A DNA stretch of 11,182 nucleotides from DASUSH01 sp050996575 (GCA_050996575.1 JBPCRS010000068.1:1-11182); one strand, 5' to 3'; numbered from the stretch's first letter, positions 1-8,279 are shown. Notes: generated by a model not told the origin, from the sequence alone. Made by a program: numbers and translations.

Positions 1-636
1 CCCGAGATCTTCGAGCGCTGCGGACGGCTGATCGCCGAGCGCCGTGAGAACCCGACCGACGACCTGACCAGTGTCCTCGTCCACGCCGAGCTCGACGGCG
101 ACAGCCTTACCGAGCCGGAGATCGTGATGGGCTTCTTCCTCCTCGTCGCGGCCGGCAACGACTCGACCAAGGCGACCTACTGCTCGGGGATGCGAGCGCT
201 GATCGAGAACTCCGACCAGCGCAAGCTGGTACTCGATGACGCTTCGTTGGTTCCAGGCGTCGTCGAGGAGTCGCTGCGGATGTTCCCGGCGTTTGCCCAT
301 TTCCGCCGCACCGCGACCCGCGACACCGAGCTAAACGGGCAGGAGATCAAGCAGGGCGAGAAGGTCGTGATCTGGTACGTCTCGACGAACCGGGACGGGT
401 CTCGCTTCGAGGACCCCGACCGCTTCGACGTGAACCGTAACGCCGACCACCAGGCGTTTGGCGCCGGCGGCCGCCACTTCTGCCTCGGCGCCGCGCTCGC
501 CCGGCTCGAGCTCAAGGTCCTGTTCGAGGAGACGCTTGCCCGCTACCCGGCGATCGAGCTCGACGGATCACCCGAGCACGTCCAAAACCCGTTCGTCAAC
601 CAGCTGAAGACGCTGCCGGTCCGGCTCCGCGCCTGA
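1..636 (+). CDS. Cytochrome P450, C-terminal half (5' end outside window)
   Basis: Haem-thiolate monooxygenase, 211 codons in view; P450s are usually about 400-420 residues, so roughly the N-terminal half is missing. Numbering from the first codon in the window, the I-helix oxygen-activation motif AAGNDST is at residues 50-56, the K-helix ExxR (EESLR) has its Glu and Arg at 90 and 93, and the haem loop FGAGGRHFCLG has its Cys ligand at 161. The loop has one more residue between Phe and Cys than the common FxxGxxxCxG form. From memory, this longer loop and the C-terminal segment VNQLKTLPVRL resemble the actinobacterial CYP124/125/142 group, which oxidises sterol or branched-lipid side chains; substrate assignment is inference. 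No ferredoxin or reductase follows directly. The reading frame is open from base 1, so the Met codons near 124-129 are internal, not starts. Soluble cytoplasmic protein expected. Confidence 0.95.
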   Translation, partial: PEIFERCGRLIAERRENPTDDLTSVLVHAELDGDSLTEPEIVMGFFLLVAAGNDSTKATYCSGMRALIENSDQRKLVLDDASLVPGVVEESLRMFPAFAHFRRTATRDTELNGQEIKQGEKVVIWYVSTNRDGSRFEDPDRFDVNRNADHQAFGAGGRHFCLGAALARLELKVLFEETLARYPAIELDGSPEHVQNPFVNQLKTLPVRLRA

Positions 637-695
637 GCCCCGGTCAGCGGTCGTAGCGGGCGATCGCGCGCCATCGATCGTCGACTCTCGGGGCT
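636..695 (+). terminator. Possible hairpin terminator after the P450 gene
   Basis: AGCCCCG at 636-642, starting on the last base of the P450 stop codon, is the exact reverse complement of CGGGGCT at 689-695. The loop can form an inner stem from CGATCG-type repeats (about 661-680). There is no T-run, as is common in high-GC actinobacteria. The stem is only 7 bp with a 46-base loop, so this is a weak call. Confidence 0.25.
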
Positions 696-704
696 TCCCT
701 CGAA

Positions 705-877
705 GCTAGATCACTGATTCCCAACCCCCGCACACCCGGATGACGCGCCTGACACATCGCTGGATCGCCACCCACGGCACTCGCACGCAGCTCCAGCTGC
801 GCGCTTCGGCGCGTGCGCCGCCCAGCTCGGTCAGTCGCGTCCCCGGGCGCACGCCGGTTAGGAATCAGTGATCTAGC
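705..877. repeat. Large imperfect inverted repeat before the SDR gene
   Basis: The outer 17 bases at 705-721 (GCTAGATCACTGATTCC) are the exact reverse complement of 861-877. The similarity continues inward, with one small gap, to about 753 on the left and 830 on the right; by hand about 40 of 49 left-arm positions match. The roughly 76-base centre holds a smaller stem, CGCACGC at 782-788 with GCGTGCG at 811-817. The element ends ten bases before the SDR start codon. It could be a non-autonomous mobile element, a regulatory hairpin or a pair of operators. CTA/TAG bases at the tips could be a TA or CTAG target duplication, but because these are part of the palindrome this cannot be decided from one copy. 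Confidence 0.7.
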
Positions 878-879
878 CT
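874..879 (+). promoter_or_regulatory. Candidate -10 box for a leaderless SDR transcript
   Basis: TAGCCT fits the TAnnnT pattern of actinobacterial -10 boxes and is followed by exactly 7 bases before the ATG at 887. Transcription would therefore begin at or next to the start codon. The SDR gene has no Shine-Dalgarno sequence, which fits. No good -35 is seen 16-18 bases upstream. The box overlaps the right end of the inverted repeat. Confidence 0.35.
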
Positions 880-886
880 GCGGCGA

Positions 887-1765
887 ATGTTTGTCGGACG
901 AACGGCGTTGATCACCGGCGGCACGAGCGGGCTCGGCTACCAGGCTGCGAAAGCGATCGCCCGATCGGGATCCGGCTGGACCGTCGCGATCACCGGGCGC
1001 GACGAGCAGCGTGCCGCGGCGAGGGCCCGCCGGCTCTCCGGGGAGACGGGCGGGGCGCCGACGGCAGGGCTTGGGCTCGAGCTCGCCTCGCTCGCCTCGG
1101 TTCGTGGGTTTGCCGACGGCCTCGCCGAGCGCGAGCTGCCGCCGCTTGGGGCCGTGGTCTGCAACGCCGGAATCCAGATCGTCACCGGAATGACGCATAC
1201 CGATGACGGGTTCGAGACCACCTTCGCGGTCAATCACCTCGGCCATTACCTGCTGATCAACCTGCTGCTCGATCGGCTCGCCGAGCCGGCCCGGATAGTG
1301 ATCGTCGCCAGCGACACGCACGATCCAGACCGCCGAACTGGAATGCCGGACCCGGATCTCACCGACGCCAGGCAGCTCGCCAACCCCGTGGAGCAACCGG
1401 ACGAGACAGCAGTCGACGGCAGACGGCGCTACACGACCTCGAAGCTCTGCAACGTGATCACGGCCTATGCGCTCGCGCGACGGCTCTCAGCGCCGTCAGG
1501 GAACGGCGGGGCGCGCCGAATCACGGTCAACGCCTTCGACCCTGGGCTGATGCCCGGGTCAGGGCTGGCGCGTGACTCCGGCCCGGTACAGCGTTTTGCC
1601 TGGCGCTTTCTGATGCCCGCGTTGACGCTGCTGCCGATCAACGCGCACACTCCGCGCGCCTCGGGCGCCGCGCTCGCCCGGCTCGTCACCGACCCAGAGC
1701 TCGAAGGCGTCACCGGCGAGTACTTCGAAGGCAAGCGAATCGCCCGCTCCTCGAAAGACTCATAA
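887..1765 (+). CDS. Short-chain dehydrogenase/reductase (SDR), classical type
   Basis: NAD(P)-dependent oxidoreductase of 292 residues. The cofactor loop TGGTSGLG is at residues 10-17, the NAG motif at 93-95, and the catalytic tetrad reads Asn116, Ser142, Tyr182 and Lys186 in a YTTSK motif. The stretch around HLGHYLLINLLL (117-128) and TSKLCN after the active-site Tyr resembles the retinol-dehydrogenase / protochlorophyllide-reductase-like branch, from memory. It is longer than minimal SDRs (about 250) because of an insertion between Ser142 and Tyr182 and a C-terminal extension. The ATG start leaves four residues before the first beta strand, which is normal, and no upstream Shine-Dalgarno is present. 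It lies downstream of a P450 in the same direction but is separated by 250 bases and its own promoter candidate. Substrate unknown: an alcohol or ketone, possibly a lipid. Cytoplasmic. Confidence 0.92.
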   Translation: MFVGRTALITGGTSGLGYQAAKAIARSGSGWTVAITGRDEQRAAARARRLSGETGGAPTAGLGLELASLASVRGFADGLAERELPPLGAVVCNAGIQIVTGMTHTDDGFETTFAVNHLGHYLLINLLLDRLAEPARIVIVASDTHDPDRRTGMPDPDLTDARQLANPVEQPDETAVDGRRRYTTSKLCNVITAYALARRLSAPSGNGGARRITVNAFDPGLMPGSGLARDSGPVQRFAWRFLMPALTLLPINAHTPRASGAALARLVTDPELEGVTGEYFEGKRIARSSKDS

Positions 1766-1804
1766 GACGAGGCGAAAGCCGAAGCGCTCTGGTGCGACAG
1801 CGCC

Positions 1805-1842
1805 GAGCTCGTCGGGCTGGCCGGCAGCTAGCTCGACAGCTC
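1805..1842. terminator. Possible bidirectional hairpin between convergent SDR and ferredoxin genes
   Basis: GAGCT at 1805-1809 pairs with AGCTC at 1838-1842. After one bulged base, GTCG (1811-1814) pairs with CGAC (1834-1837), and a further four pairs form inside, around a GC-rich loop. There is no T-run. It covers the 3' end of the ferredoxin-like gene (minus strand) and lies 40 bases past the SDR stop, where either transcript would need to end. Moderate to weak support. Confidence 0.3.
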
Positions 1843-2085
1843 TGAGCCGTCGTAGAGCTTCTTCACCCGCAGCGCGCCCTGTGGCGCGGCCTCGGTGCAG
1901 AGCTCGCAGAGCACGCACTCGTCGAGGTTGCGCTCGACGATCGCCACGCGGCCGCCCTCGTCGGCGAAGATGTCTACCGGGCAGACCTCGGCCAGCTTCG
2001 CCGCCAGCTCGGGGTCGCTCGCCGCCGGCTCGTCGACCTCGACACCGATGAAGACGCGATCAAGCTGCTTGCCTTCGCTCGCCAT
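1828..2085 (-). CDS. Small ferredoxin-like protein, probably one [4Fe-4S] cluster
   Basis: An 85-residue protein with exactly four cysteines: Cys35 in CPVDIF, and Cys57, Cys60 and Cys63 in CVLCELC. Relative to a two-cluster bacterial ferredoxin, the first three Cys of motif one are gone and the fourth Cys of motif two is Ala67 (TEAAPQ). The four remaining Cys are those that hold one cluster, so a single-cluster electron carrier is expected. The start is the ATG at 2085-2083, which overlaps the TGA of the upstream alpha-subunit gene as TGATG, indicating translational coupling. A longer upstream reading in this frame is antisense-like Arg-rich sequence and was not used. As third gene of an acyl-CoA ligase operon it may serve a ferredoxin-dependent enzyme of the same pathway, such as a 2-oxoacid oxidoreductase (inference). 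A FixX-like redox role is an alternative. Cytoplasmic. Confidence 0.8.
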   Translation of the reverse strand: MASEGKQLDRVFIGVEVDEPAASDPELAAKLAEVCPVDIFADEGGRVAIVERNLDECVLCELCTEAAPQGALRVKKLYDGSELSS

Positions 2086-3002
2086 CAGGAACCGCCGCCA
2101 AGCGCCTCGCGGACGCGGTCGGGGATCTCGTCGATCCGTTCGCCAACAGGGATGCCGGCGGCCTCGAGCCGCGAGATCTTCTCGGTCGCCGTGTCCTCCT
2201 TGCCCTCGACGATCGTGCCGGCGTGGCCAAAGCTCATCCCCTTCATCTCCTCGTCGTCCATGAACCGGCCGGCCATGAAGGCGACGATCGGCAGCCGCGA
2301 TTTGTTCTTCTCGCGCCACTCGACCAGCTCGGCCTCCATCCGGCCTCCGGGCTCGGTGTAGATCACGATCGCCTCGGTCTGCGAATCGGCCTCGAACAGC
2401 GGCATCAGCTCGGCGTAGGTCGAGCCGATGATCGCGTCACCGCCGATCGAGACGGCGGTCGACTGGCCCAGTCCGGCGGCGGTCAGGGTCGAGGCGATCT
2501 CGGTCGTCATCCCGCCGCTTCGCGACATGATTCCGATCGGACCCTTGTTGTAGGCCTTGGCCAGGTCCTTGGCGGGGCCACCGATACCACCCATCTTTGC
2601 GACGCCGGGAACCACCGCGCCGAGGCAGTTCGGGCCGATGATCCGGGCGCCGCGCAGCTCGGCGAGTTCGACCATCTCCGCGACATCACCGCGCGGGATC
2701 CGCTAGGTGACGATCACGATCAGCCGGATCCCGTTCTCGATCGCCTCGAGCACGGCGTCCTTGGTGAAGGCGGGGGGGACGGTGACGACGGAGCCGTAGG
2801 GAACCTCACCGGTCGCCTCGACGACCTGGCCGACGGTGTCGTAGACGGGGACGCCGTGGACGTCGCGGCCCTTCCGGCCTGGGGTGACGCCGCCGACGAT
2901 CTTCGAGCCGTAGTCGAGGCACTCGCGGGTCAGGTTGACCGCTTCGCGCCCGGTGATCCCCTGGACGATGAAGGTGGTTTCCTCGGTCAGCAGGATCGAC
3001 AT
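2085..3002 (-). pseudogene. sucD: Succinyl-CoA ligase-type alpha subunit, interrupted by one in-frame TAG
   Basis: Read through the stop at codon 100, this is a full-length (305-codon) alpha subunit of a succinyl-CoA synthetase-type ligase, which makes an acyl-CoA from an acid, CoA and NTP through a phosphohistidine. The N-terminal CoA-binding Rossmann part (codons 1-99) has QGITGRE and GGVTPGRKG. The C-terminal ligase part has GPNCLG (123-128), SRSGG (160-164) and the phosphorylated His at codon 260 in FGHAG. In the usual TEGIP loop the Glu is replaced by TAG and the next Gly by Arg. There is no frameshift and both halves stay conserved. The ATG at 3002-3000 overlaps the beta-subunit stop as TGATG. 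An internal restart (ATG at 2675) has GGAG directly abutting it, too close for good initiation. As written, the halves are 3002-2703 and 2675-2085. It could be a real null mutation, readthrough or a sequence error. Confidence 0.8.
2703..2705 (-). other. In-frame amber codon inside the alpha-subunit gene
   Basis: On the minus strand the bases read GTC ACC TAG CGG ATC CCG. The family sequence here is Thr-Glu-Gly-Ile-Pro, so Glu (GAG) to TAG and Gly (GGG or similar) to CGG would be two nearby substitutions, with no change of length. In E. coli SucD the Ile-Thr-Glu of this loop contacts CoA (recalled from the family). Confidence 0.85.
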
Positions 3003-4207
3003 CAGCCCTGCACCTTCGCCACTGCGCGGCCCGCCGCCTCGTACATCGAGACCGAGCGGTCGCAATACTCGACCCCGTAGCGGTCGAGGATCTTGAAACC
3101 CTCGTCCTCCCAGGCGCCGGGGATGCGGAAGATCGCGATCGTCTCGGCCGGGTCCTTGCCGAGCTCGAGGCAGGCCTTGATCACACCGCGGGCGACGATG
3201 TCGACGCGGGTGTTGGAGACGATCGACATCATCACCGCGATCTTCTCGACGCCGTCCTTGGAGAGCACCTCCTTGGCGAGCCCGCACGACTTCGAGACCG
3301 AGGGGTTGCCGCCGATCTCCGAGTAGTTGGCCGGCTGGCCGCCCTGGCTGCGGACCGCGTCGGTCAGCGTCAGCGAGCCGCCACCGGCGCCGATAACGAG
3401 CCCGATGTTGCCGGTGAAGCCGTGGTCCTTGCCCTGGATCACGCCGCGGTGGTCGGCCTCGTCGATCGCCTTTACGTTCTGCTCGAAGGCGGACGGCTCG
3501 TAGGCCTCGCGGCGCTCGTCCTCGTCGATCCCGAGTTCGGTCAGGAGCTTCCGGTGCCGGCCCTCGGCCTCGGCCTCCATCTCCATGTGTGCGTCGAGCG
3601 CGACGAAGCGGCCGTCCTCGAGCCGTGCGAGCGGGTTGATCTCGGCGAGCGTCATGTCGTAGTCGCGAAAGAGCTGGGCGAGTCGGGCGAGCACCGGGGT
3701 CGCCCGGGTCAGCTCGCGGCCGGTGACGCCGCTCGCGGCAATCACCTGTTTGGCGTGGAAGTCGGAGATCGGCAGCAGGTTCGAGAGGTGGCCGCGGCCG
3801 ACGTGGTCGGGGTGCTGCTCGGCAACCTCCTCGATGTCGATCCCGCCCATGTCGGAGAAGAGCATCATCGGCCGCTTGCGGGTGCCATCCCAGACGACCC
3901 CGGCGTAGTACTCCTGCGCGACCTCGGCCTTCGGGTCGACGAGCACACCGCGCGGCATGTGTCCGTTGATCTCGAGCTCGAGGATCTCGGCGGCGTGCGC
4001 GGCGGCCTCCTCGGGGGTGTCGGCGAACTTGACGCCGCCCGCTTTCATCCGTCCGCCGGTCAGGACCTGCGACTTGATCACGGTCGGGCCGCCGATCTCC
4101 TCGGCGGCCTGGCGAGCCTCGTCGGCAGTTGTGCAGAAGCCGTACTTGGTGACCGGGACGCCGGCCCGCTCGACGATCTTGCGCGATTCGTACTCGTAGA
4201 AACGCAT
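3002..4207 (-). CDS. sucC: Succinyl-CoA ligase-type beta subunit (ATP-grasp), divergent
   Basis: A 401-residue ATP-grasp subunit that would bind nucleotide and Mg2+ and pair with the alpha subunit encoded next. The N-terminal ATP-grasp part runs to about residue 235. GGRMKAGG (51-58) matches the family GGRGKAGG loop, EINPL (189-193) and Asp205 have the 14-residue spacing of the family's Mg2+ ligands, and MGGIDIEEVAE is at 120-130. The C-terminal ligase part (about 265-401) departs from typical SucC: GAGGGS (273-278) instead of GAGL, ANYSEIGGNPS (293-303) instead of ANFLDVGGGA, and SIVSNTRVD (328-336) instead of the IFGGI-type motif. From memory, these resemble ATP-citrate lyase / citryl-CoA synthetase, so the acid could be succinate, malate, citrate or another. 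No Shine-Dalgarno is seen; a TAGATT at 4225-4220 lies 12 bases before the ATG. First gene of the operon. Confidence 0.85.
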   Translation of the reverse strand: MRFYEYESRKIVERAGVPVTKYGFCTTADEARQAAEEIGGPTVIKSQVLTGGRMKAGGVKFADTPEEAAAHAAEILELEINGHMPRGVLVDPKAEVAQEYYAGVVWDGTRKRPMMLFSDMGGIDIEEVAEQHPDHVGRGHLSNLLPISDFHAKQVIAASGVTGRELTRATPVLARLAQLFRDYDMTLAEINPLARLEDGRFVALDAHMEMEAEAEGRHRKLLTELGIDEDERREAYEPSAFEQNVKAIDEADHRGVIQGKDHGFTGNIGLVIGAGGGSLTLTDAVRSQGGQPANYSEIGGNPSVSKSCGLAKEVLSKDGVEKIAVMMSIVSNTRVDIVARGVIKACLELGKDPAETIAIFRIPGAWEDEGFKILDRYGVEYCDRSVSMYEAAGRAVAKVQG

Positions 4208-4330
4208 CAGCGGCGCGGAAATCTAGTGGACGGCCCGCGGGCGCCGGTCGCGGGGATCCGCGATCTCGTCATCGATGATCTCGAGGAGTTTCAACGGCGA
4301 GGTGTACGGCAACGACGGCCATCGCTGTCC

Positions 4331-4359
4331 CTGACGGGGCGGGCGTTCCCCACTAGGCT
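4331..4359 (+). promoter_or_regulatory. Candidate promoter for the PEP carboxykinase gene
   Basis: CTGACG at 4331-4336 and TAGGCT at 4354-4359 are separated by 17 bases, a fair match to -35 and -10 elements. Transcription from about 4366 would give a leader of about 64 bases before the GTG at 4430. It lies in the 222-base divergent region between the ligase operon and PEP carboxykinase; the rest of that region shows nothing clear. Confidence 0.4.
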
Positions 4360-4429
4360 CCCAAACGTCAAGTCGCCGTCCACCTGACCGGGGGCGAGCG
4401 AGCATCGAGAGAGGAGCCCGAGTCCAACA

Positions 4430-6249
<1,820 letters not shown>

Positions 6250-6253
<4 letters not shown>

Positions 6254-6762
6254 TCGCCAGGAACGCGAGCGCCCTGATTGCGGTAATCGCGACGCTCGCC
6301 CTCGTCGCCTGTGGCGGCGACGACGAGGAATCGACGAGCACTGCGACGGCGACGACCGAAGAGGTCAGCGCCGACGAATACGAGGCCGAGGCAAACGCCG
6401 TTCTCGACCCGCTCAACGGCGAGCTCGAAGGCGCAGGCGCGGCTGCCGCCAACCCGGATTCCCCCGAGGCCTACGTCACCGCGATCGAGGACGTCCAGGG
6501 TGTCGTCGACGGTGCCGTCGCCGACCTCGACGCGATCACGCCGCCGGAGAACGTCGCCGCCCCTCACGACCAGGTGATCTCGGCGCTCGAGGAATTCGGC
6601 TCGGCGCTCGACCCGATCAAGGATGCGGCCGAGAGCGGCGACGAGCAGGAGCTGACCGCCGCCGCGCTCGACCTCGCCCCCGTGCTCGAGGAGTTCGCCG
6701 CCGAGGTGACCGAGGCCGAGGCCGAGTTCGCCGCCGCCGGTATCGAACTCAACCTGAACTAG
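6250..6762 (+). CDS. Small acidic lipoprotein of unknown function
   Basis: 170 residues. A signal peptide with an Arg at position 4 and a hydrophobic core (8-20) ends in the lipobox LVAC, with the lipidated Cys at 21, so it is expected to be anchored on the outer face of the membrane. A short Gly-Asp-Glu-Ser-Thr linker (22-40) follows, then a rather uniform acidic, Ala- and Glu-rich helical domain (about 40-165) with a possible coiled-coil end. I do not recognise the family and see no catalytic motif. The TTG start is supported by a good GAGGAG site and by the 4-base overlap with the PEP carboxykinase stop, so the two are probably co-translated. A functional link to PEP carboxykinase is not evident. 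Its 3' end overlaps the convergent thioesterase gene by 14 bases. Confidence 0.85.
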
Positions 6763-7234
6763 CTGCTGCGCTCTTCCCGAACGGCGCCAGCGCGGTGCGC
6801 ACGGCGTCCGGGATCGGCGTTTTCTCCGAGGTGCCGAAGCGGACGAAGACGTGGCGGAGCTCGCCATCGGCGCAGACCGTCCCGTCGCGCTCGGTCGAGA
6901 TCGCGGTGACCATCGAGGTGGTACCGAGGTGCGCCACCTCGGCGACGAGCTCGAACTCCTCGTCGAAGCGAAGCGGCGCCCGGTAGCGAACGGTTGCCTC
7001 GGCGACTACGAGGTCGACGCCGTGCTCGGCCATCGCCTCCTCGTAGGGGCCGATCGCCTCGCGCCAGAGCTCGGTGATCGCGATATCGAAGTAGGAGAGG
7101 TAGTTGGCGTTGAAGACGACGTTTTGGGGATCGCACTCGGAGTAGCGAACCCGCATCGGATGGCGGAAGGCGGGCAGCGCTAGTCCCCGGTGAGATAGTC
7201 GATTGCGACCGGGGCCCTCACAGCTCGTACGCAT
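6749..7234 (-). CDS. Acyl-CoA thioesterase, hotdog fold (4HBT/YbgC-like)
   Basis: Hydrolyses an acyl-CoA thioester to acid and CoA. With the start used it is 161 residues; the 4HBT core runs from about residue 25 and carries RVRYSECDPQNVVFNANYL (28-30 onward), in which Asp35 is the expected catalytic acid of YbgC-type enzymes. The start is uncertain: the ATG at 7234 overlaps the end of the malyl-CoA lyase gene by 17 bases, and the first 20 residues look unlike the family. The ATG at 7156 (Met27) would give 135 residues but lacks a Shine-Dalgarno and trims the Phe-x-His that often precedes the core. Tail-to-tail overlap with the lipoprotein gene is 14 bases. Encoded directly after malyl-CoA lyase, its substrate may be malyl-CoA or a related hydroxyacyl-CoA (inference). 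Cytoplasmic. Confidence 0.88.
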   Translation of the reverse strand: MRTSCEGPGRNRLSHRGLALPAFRHPMRVRYSECDPQNVVFNANYLSYFDIAITELWREAIGPYEEAMAEHGVDLVVAEATVRYRAPLRFDEEFELVAEVAHLGTTSMVTAISTERDGTVCADGELRHVFVRFGTSEKTPIPDAVRTALAPFGKSAAASSG

Positions 7235-8267
7235 CTTTCAGCTCGGGGTCCTTCTCGGCGAGCATCTCGGCGAGCGAGACCATCACCTTGCATTGCTTCC
7301 AGGTCGCGTCGTCCTGCATCTTGCCGTCGATCATGTGGACGCCGCGGCCGTCGGGAATCGCCTCGAGCACCTTCTTCGCGAACCTGACTTCCTCGGGGTC
7401 GGGGCTGAAGACCTTCTTCGCGATCTCAATCTGGACCGGGTGCAGCGACCAGGCTCCGACGCAGCCGAGCAGGAATGCGCCTCGGAACTGCGTCTCGCAG
7501 CCCTTGACGTCCTTGATGTCGCCGTAGGGTCCGTAGAAGGGCAGGATCCCGGCCGAGTTGCAGGCGTCGACCATGCGCGCGATCGAGTAGTGCCAGGGGT
7601 CCTGCATGTAGGAGGCGCGCGGCGCCTCGGCGTCCTCGGGGTCGGGGTCCTCGATCGTCCGGTAGCCGGGGTGGCCGCCGCCGACCCGAGTCGTCTTCAT
7701 CCGCCGCGAGGCGGCGAGGTCGGCCGGGCCAAAGCTCATCCCCTGCATCCGCGGGCTCGCCGTCGCGATCTCCTCGAGGTTGGAGACGCCGAGCGCAGTC
7801 TCGAGGATCGCGTGGACGAGGATCGGCCGCTCGAGGCCGGCCTTCGCCTCGAGCTGGGCGAGCAGCCGGTCGACGTAGTGGATATCCCACGGGCCCTCGA
7901 CCTTGGGCACCATGATCACCTCGAGCTTGTCGCCGATCTCCGGGACGAGGGTGAGGAAGTCGTCGAGTACCCAGGGGCTTTCCAGCGAGTTGACTCGGGT
8001 CCAGAGCGCTGTGCCGCCGAAGTCGGTCTCCTTCGCGACCTTGACGAGGCCGTCGCGAGCGGCTTCCTTGCGGTCGAAGGGGATCGCGTCCTCGAGGTTG
8101 CCGAGCAGGACGTCGGTGGCCTTGACCATGTCGGGGACCTTGGCGACCATCTTCTCGTTCGAGGCGTCGAGGAAATGGATCATCCGCGCCGGCTTTACCG
8201 GGATCTCGATCAGCGGCTGCGGTGCGTCGATGGCCAGTGGGTGGCCGAAGAGGCGTGGGTTTCTCAA
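7218..8267 (-). CDS. mcl: L-malyl-CoA / beta-methylmalyl-CoA lyase family (HpcH/HpaI, CitE-like)
   Basis: Reversibly cleaves malyl-CoA to acetyl-CoA and glyoxylate, or beta-methylmalyl-CoA to propionyl-CoA and glyoxylate. 349 residues in a TIM-barrel. Visible motifs: NLEDAIP (57-63), RVN with Arg91, the metal ligands Glu156 in LETALG and Asp183 in FGPADLA, the QDPWHY segment (222-227), LHPVQ (275-279) and Asp314 near the C-terminus. As I recall the Rhodobacter enzyme (Arg76, Glu141, Asp168, Asp299), all four positions match with a constant offset of 15, so the catalytic set looks complete. Citramalyl-CoA lyase or another CitE-like activity is the main alternative. The start is a TTG at 8267 with AGGAG 7 bases upstream; no ATG nearby fits. 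It overlaps the thioesterase start by 17 bases and is divergent from the GNAT gene. Confidence 0.92.
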   Translation of the reverse strand: MRNPRLFGHPLAIDAPQPLIEIPVKPARMIHFLDASNEKMVAKVPDMVKATDVLLGNLEDAIPFDRKEAARDGLVKVAKETDFGGTALWTRVNSLESPWVLDDFLTLVPEIGDKLEVIMVPKVEGPWDIHYVDRLLAQLEAKAGLERPILVHAILETALGVSNLEEIATASPRMQGMSFGPADLAASRRMKTTRVGGGHPGYRTIEDPDPEDAEAPRASYMQDPWHYSIARMVDACNSAGILPFYGPYGDIKDVKGCETQFRGAFLLGCVGAWSLHPVQIEIAKKVFSPDPEEVRFAKKVLEAIPDGRGVHMIDGKMQDDATWKQCKVMVSLAEMLAEKDPELKDAYEL

Positions 8268-8274
8268 GTCTGCG

Positions 8275-8279
8275 CTCCT
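8275..8279 (-). promoter_or_regulatory. Ribosome binding site deciding the TTG start of malyl-CoA lyase
   Basis: AGGAG on the minus strand with a 7-base spacer to the TTG at 8267, the best-placed ribosome binding site in this part of the window. Confidence 0.75.

Noticed and set aside
644..1396. Minus-strand frame covering the inverted repeat and part of the SDR gene
   Set aside because: Arg/Gly/Pro-rich with no recognisable motif; it runs antisense through an SDR with a full catalytic tetrad.
1828..2085. Typical actinobacterial [3Fe-4S] ferredoxin partner for the P450
   Set aside because: The Cys spacing (one CP then CxxCxxC) differs from the usual P450-partner ferredoxins, and the gene is on the opposite strand in another operon.
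2086..2319. N-terminal extension of the ferredoxin-like protein
   Set aside because: It reads the alpha-subunit gene in another frame and is Arg/His/Gly-rich; the TGATG junction gives a natural start.
2703..2705. Pyrrolysine as the meaning of the TAG codon
   Set aside because: Nothing else in the window supports it: other genes here also end in TAG (for example the acyl-CoA dehydrogenase, the lipoprotein, the NTF2-like and the ferredoxin-like genes) and no pyl gene is present. It stays only as a remote option in the finding.
3422..4387. Long open frame on the plus strand opposite the ligase beta subunit
   Set aside because: Composition is Val/Leu/Arg/Asp-rich with no domain motif; it is the antisense reading of a clear ATP-grasp gene in GC-rich DNA. 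The same applies to 2223-3080 (+), 7203-8342 (+), 4652-5896 (-), 5860-6867 (-), 9209-10525 (-) and 10158-10838 (-).
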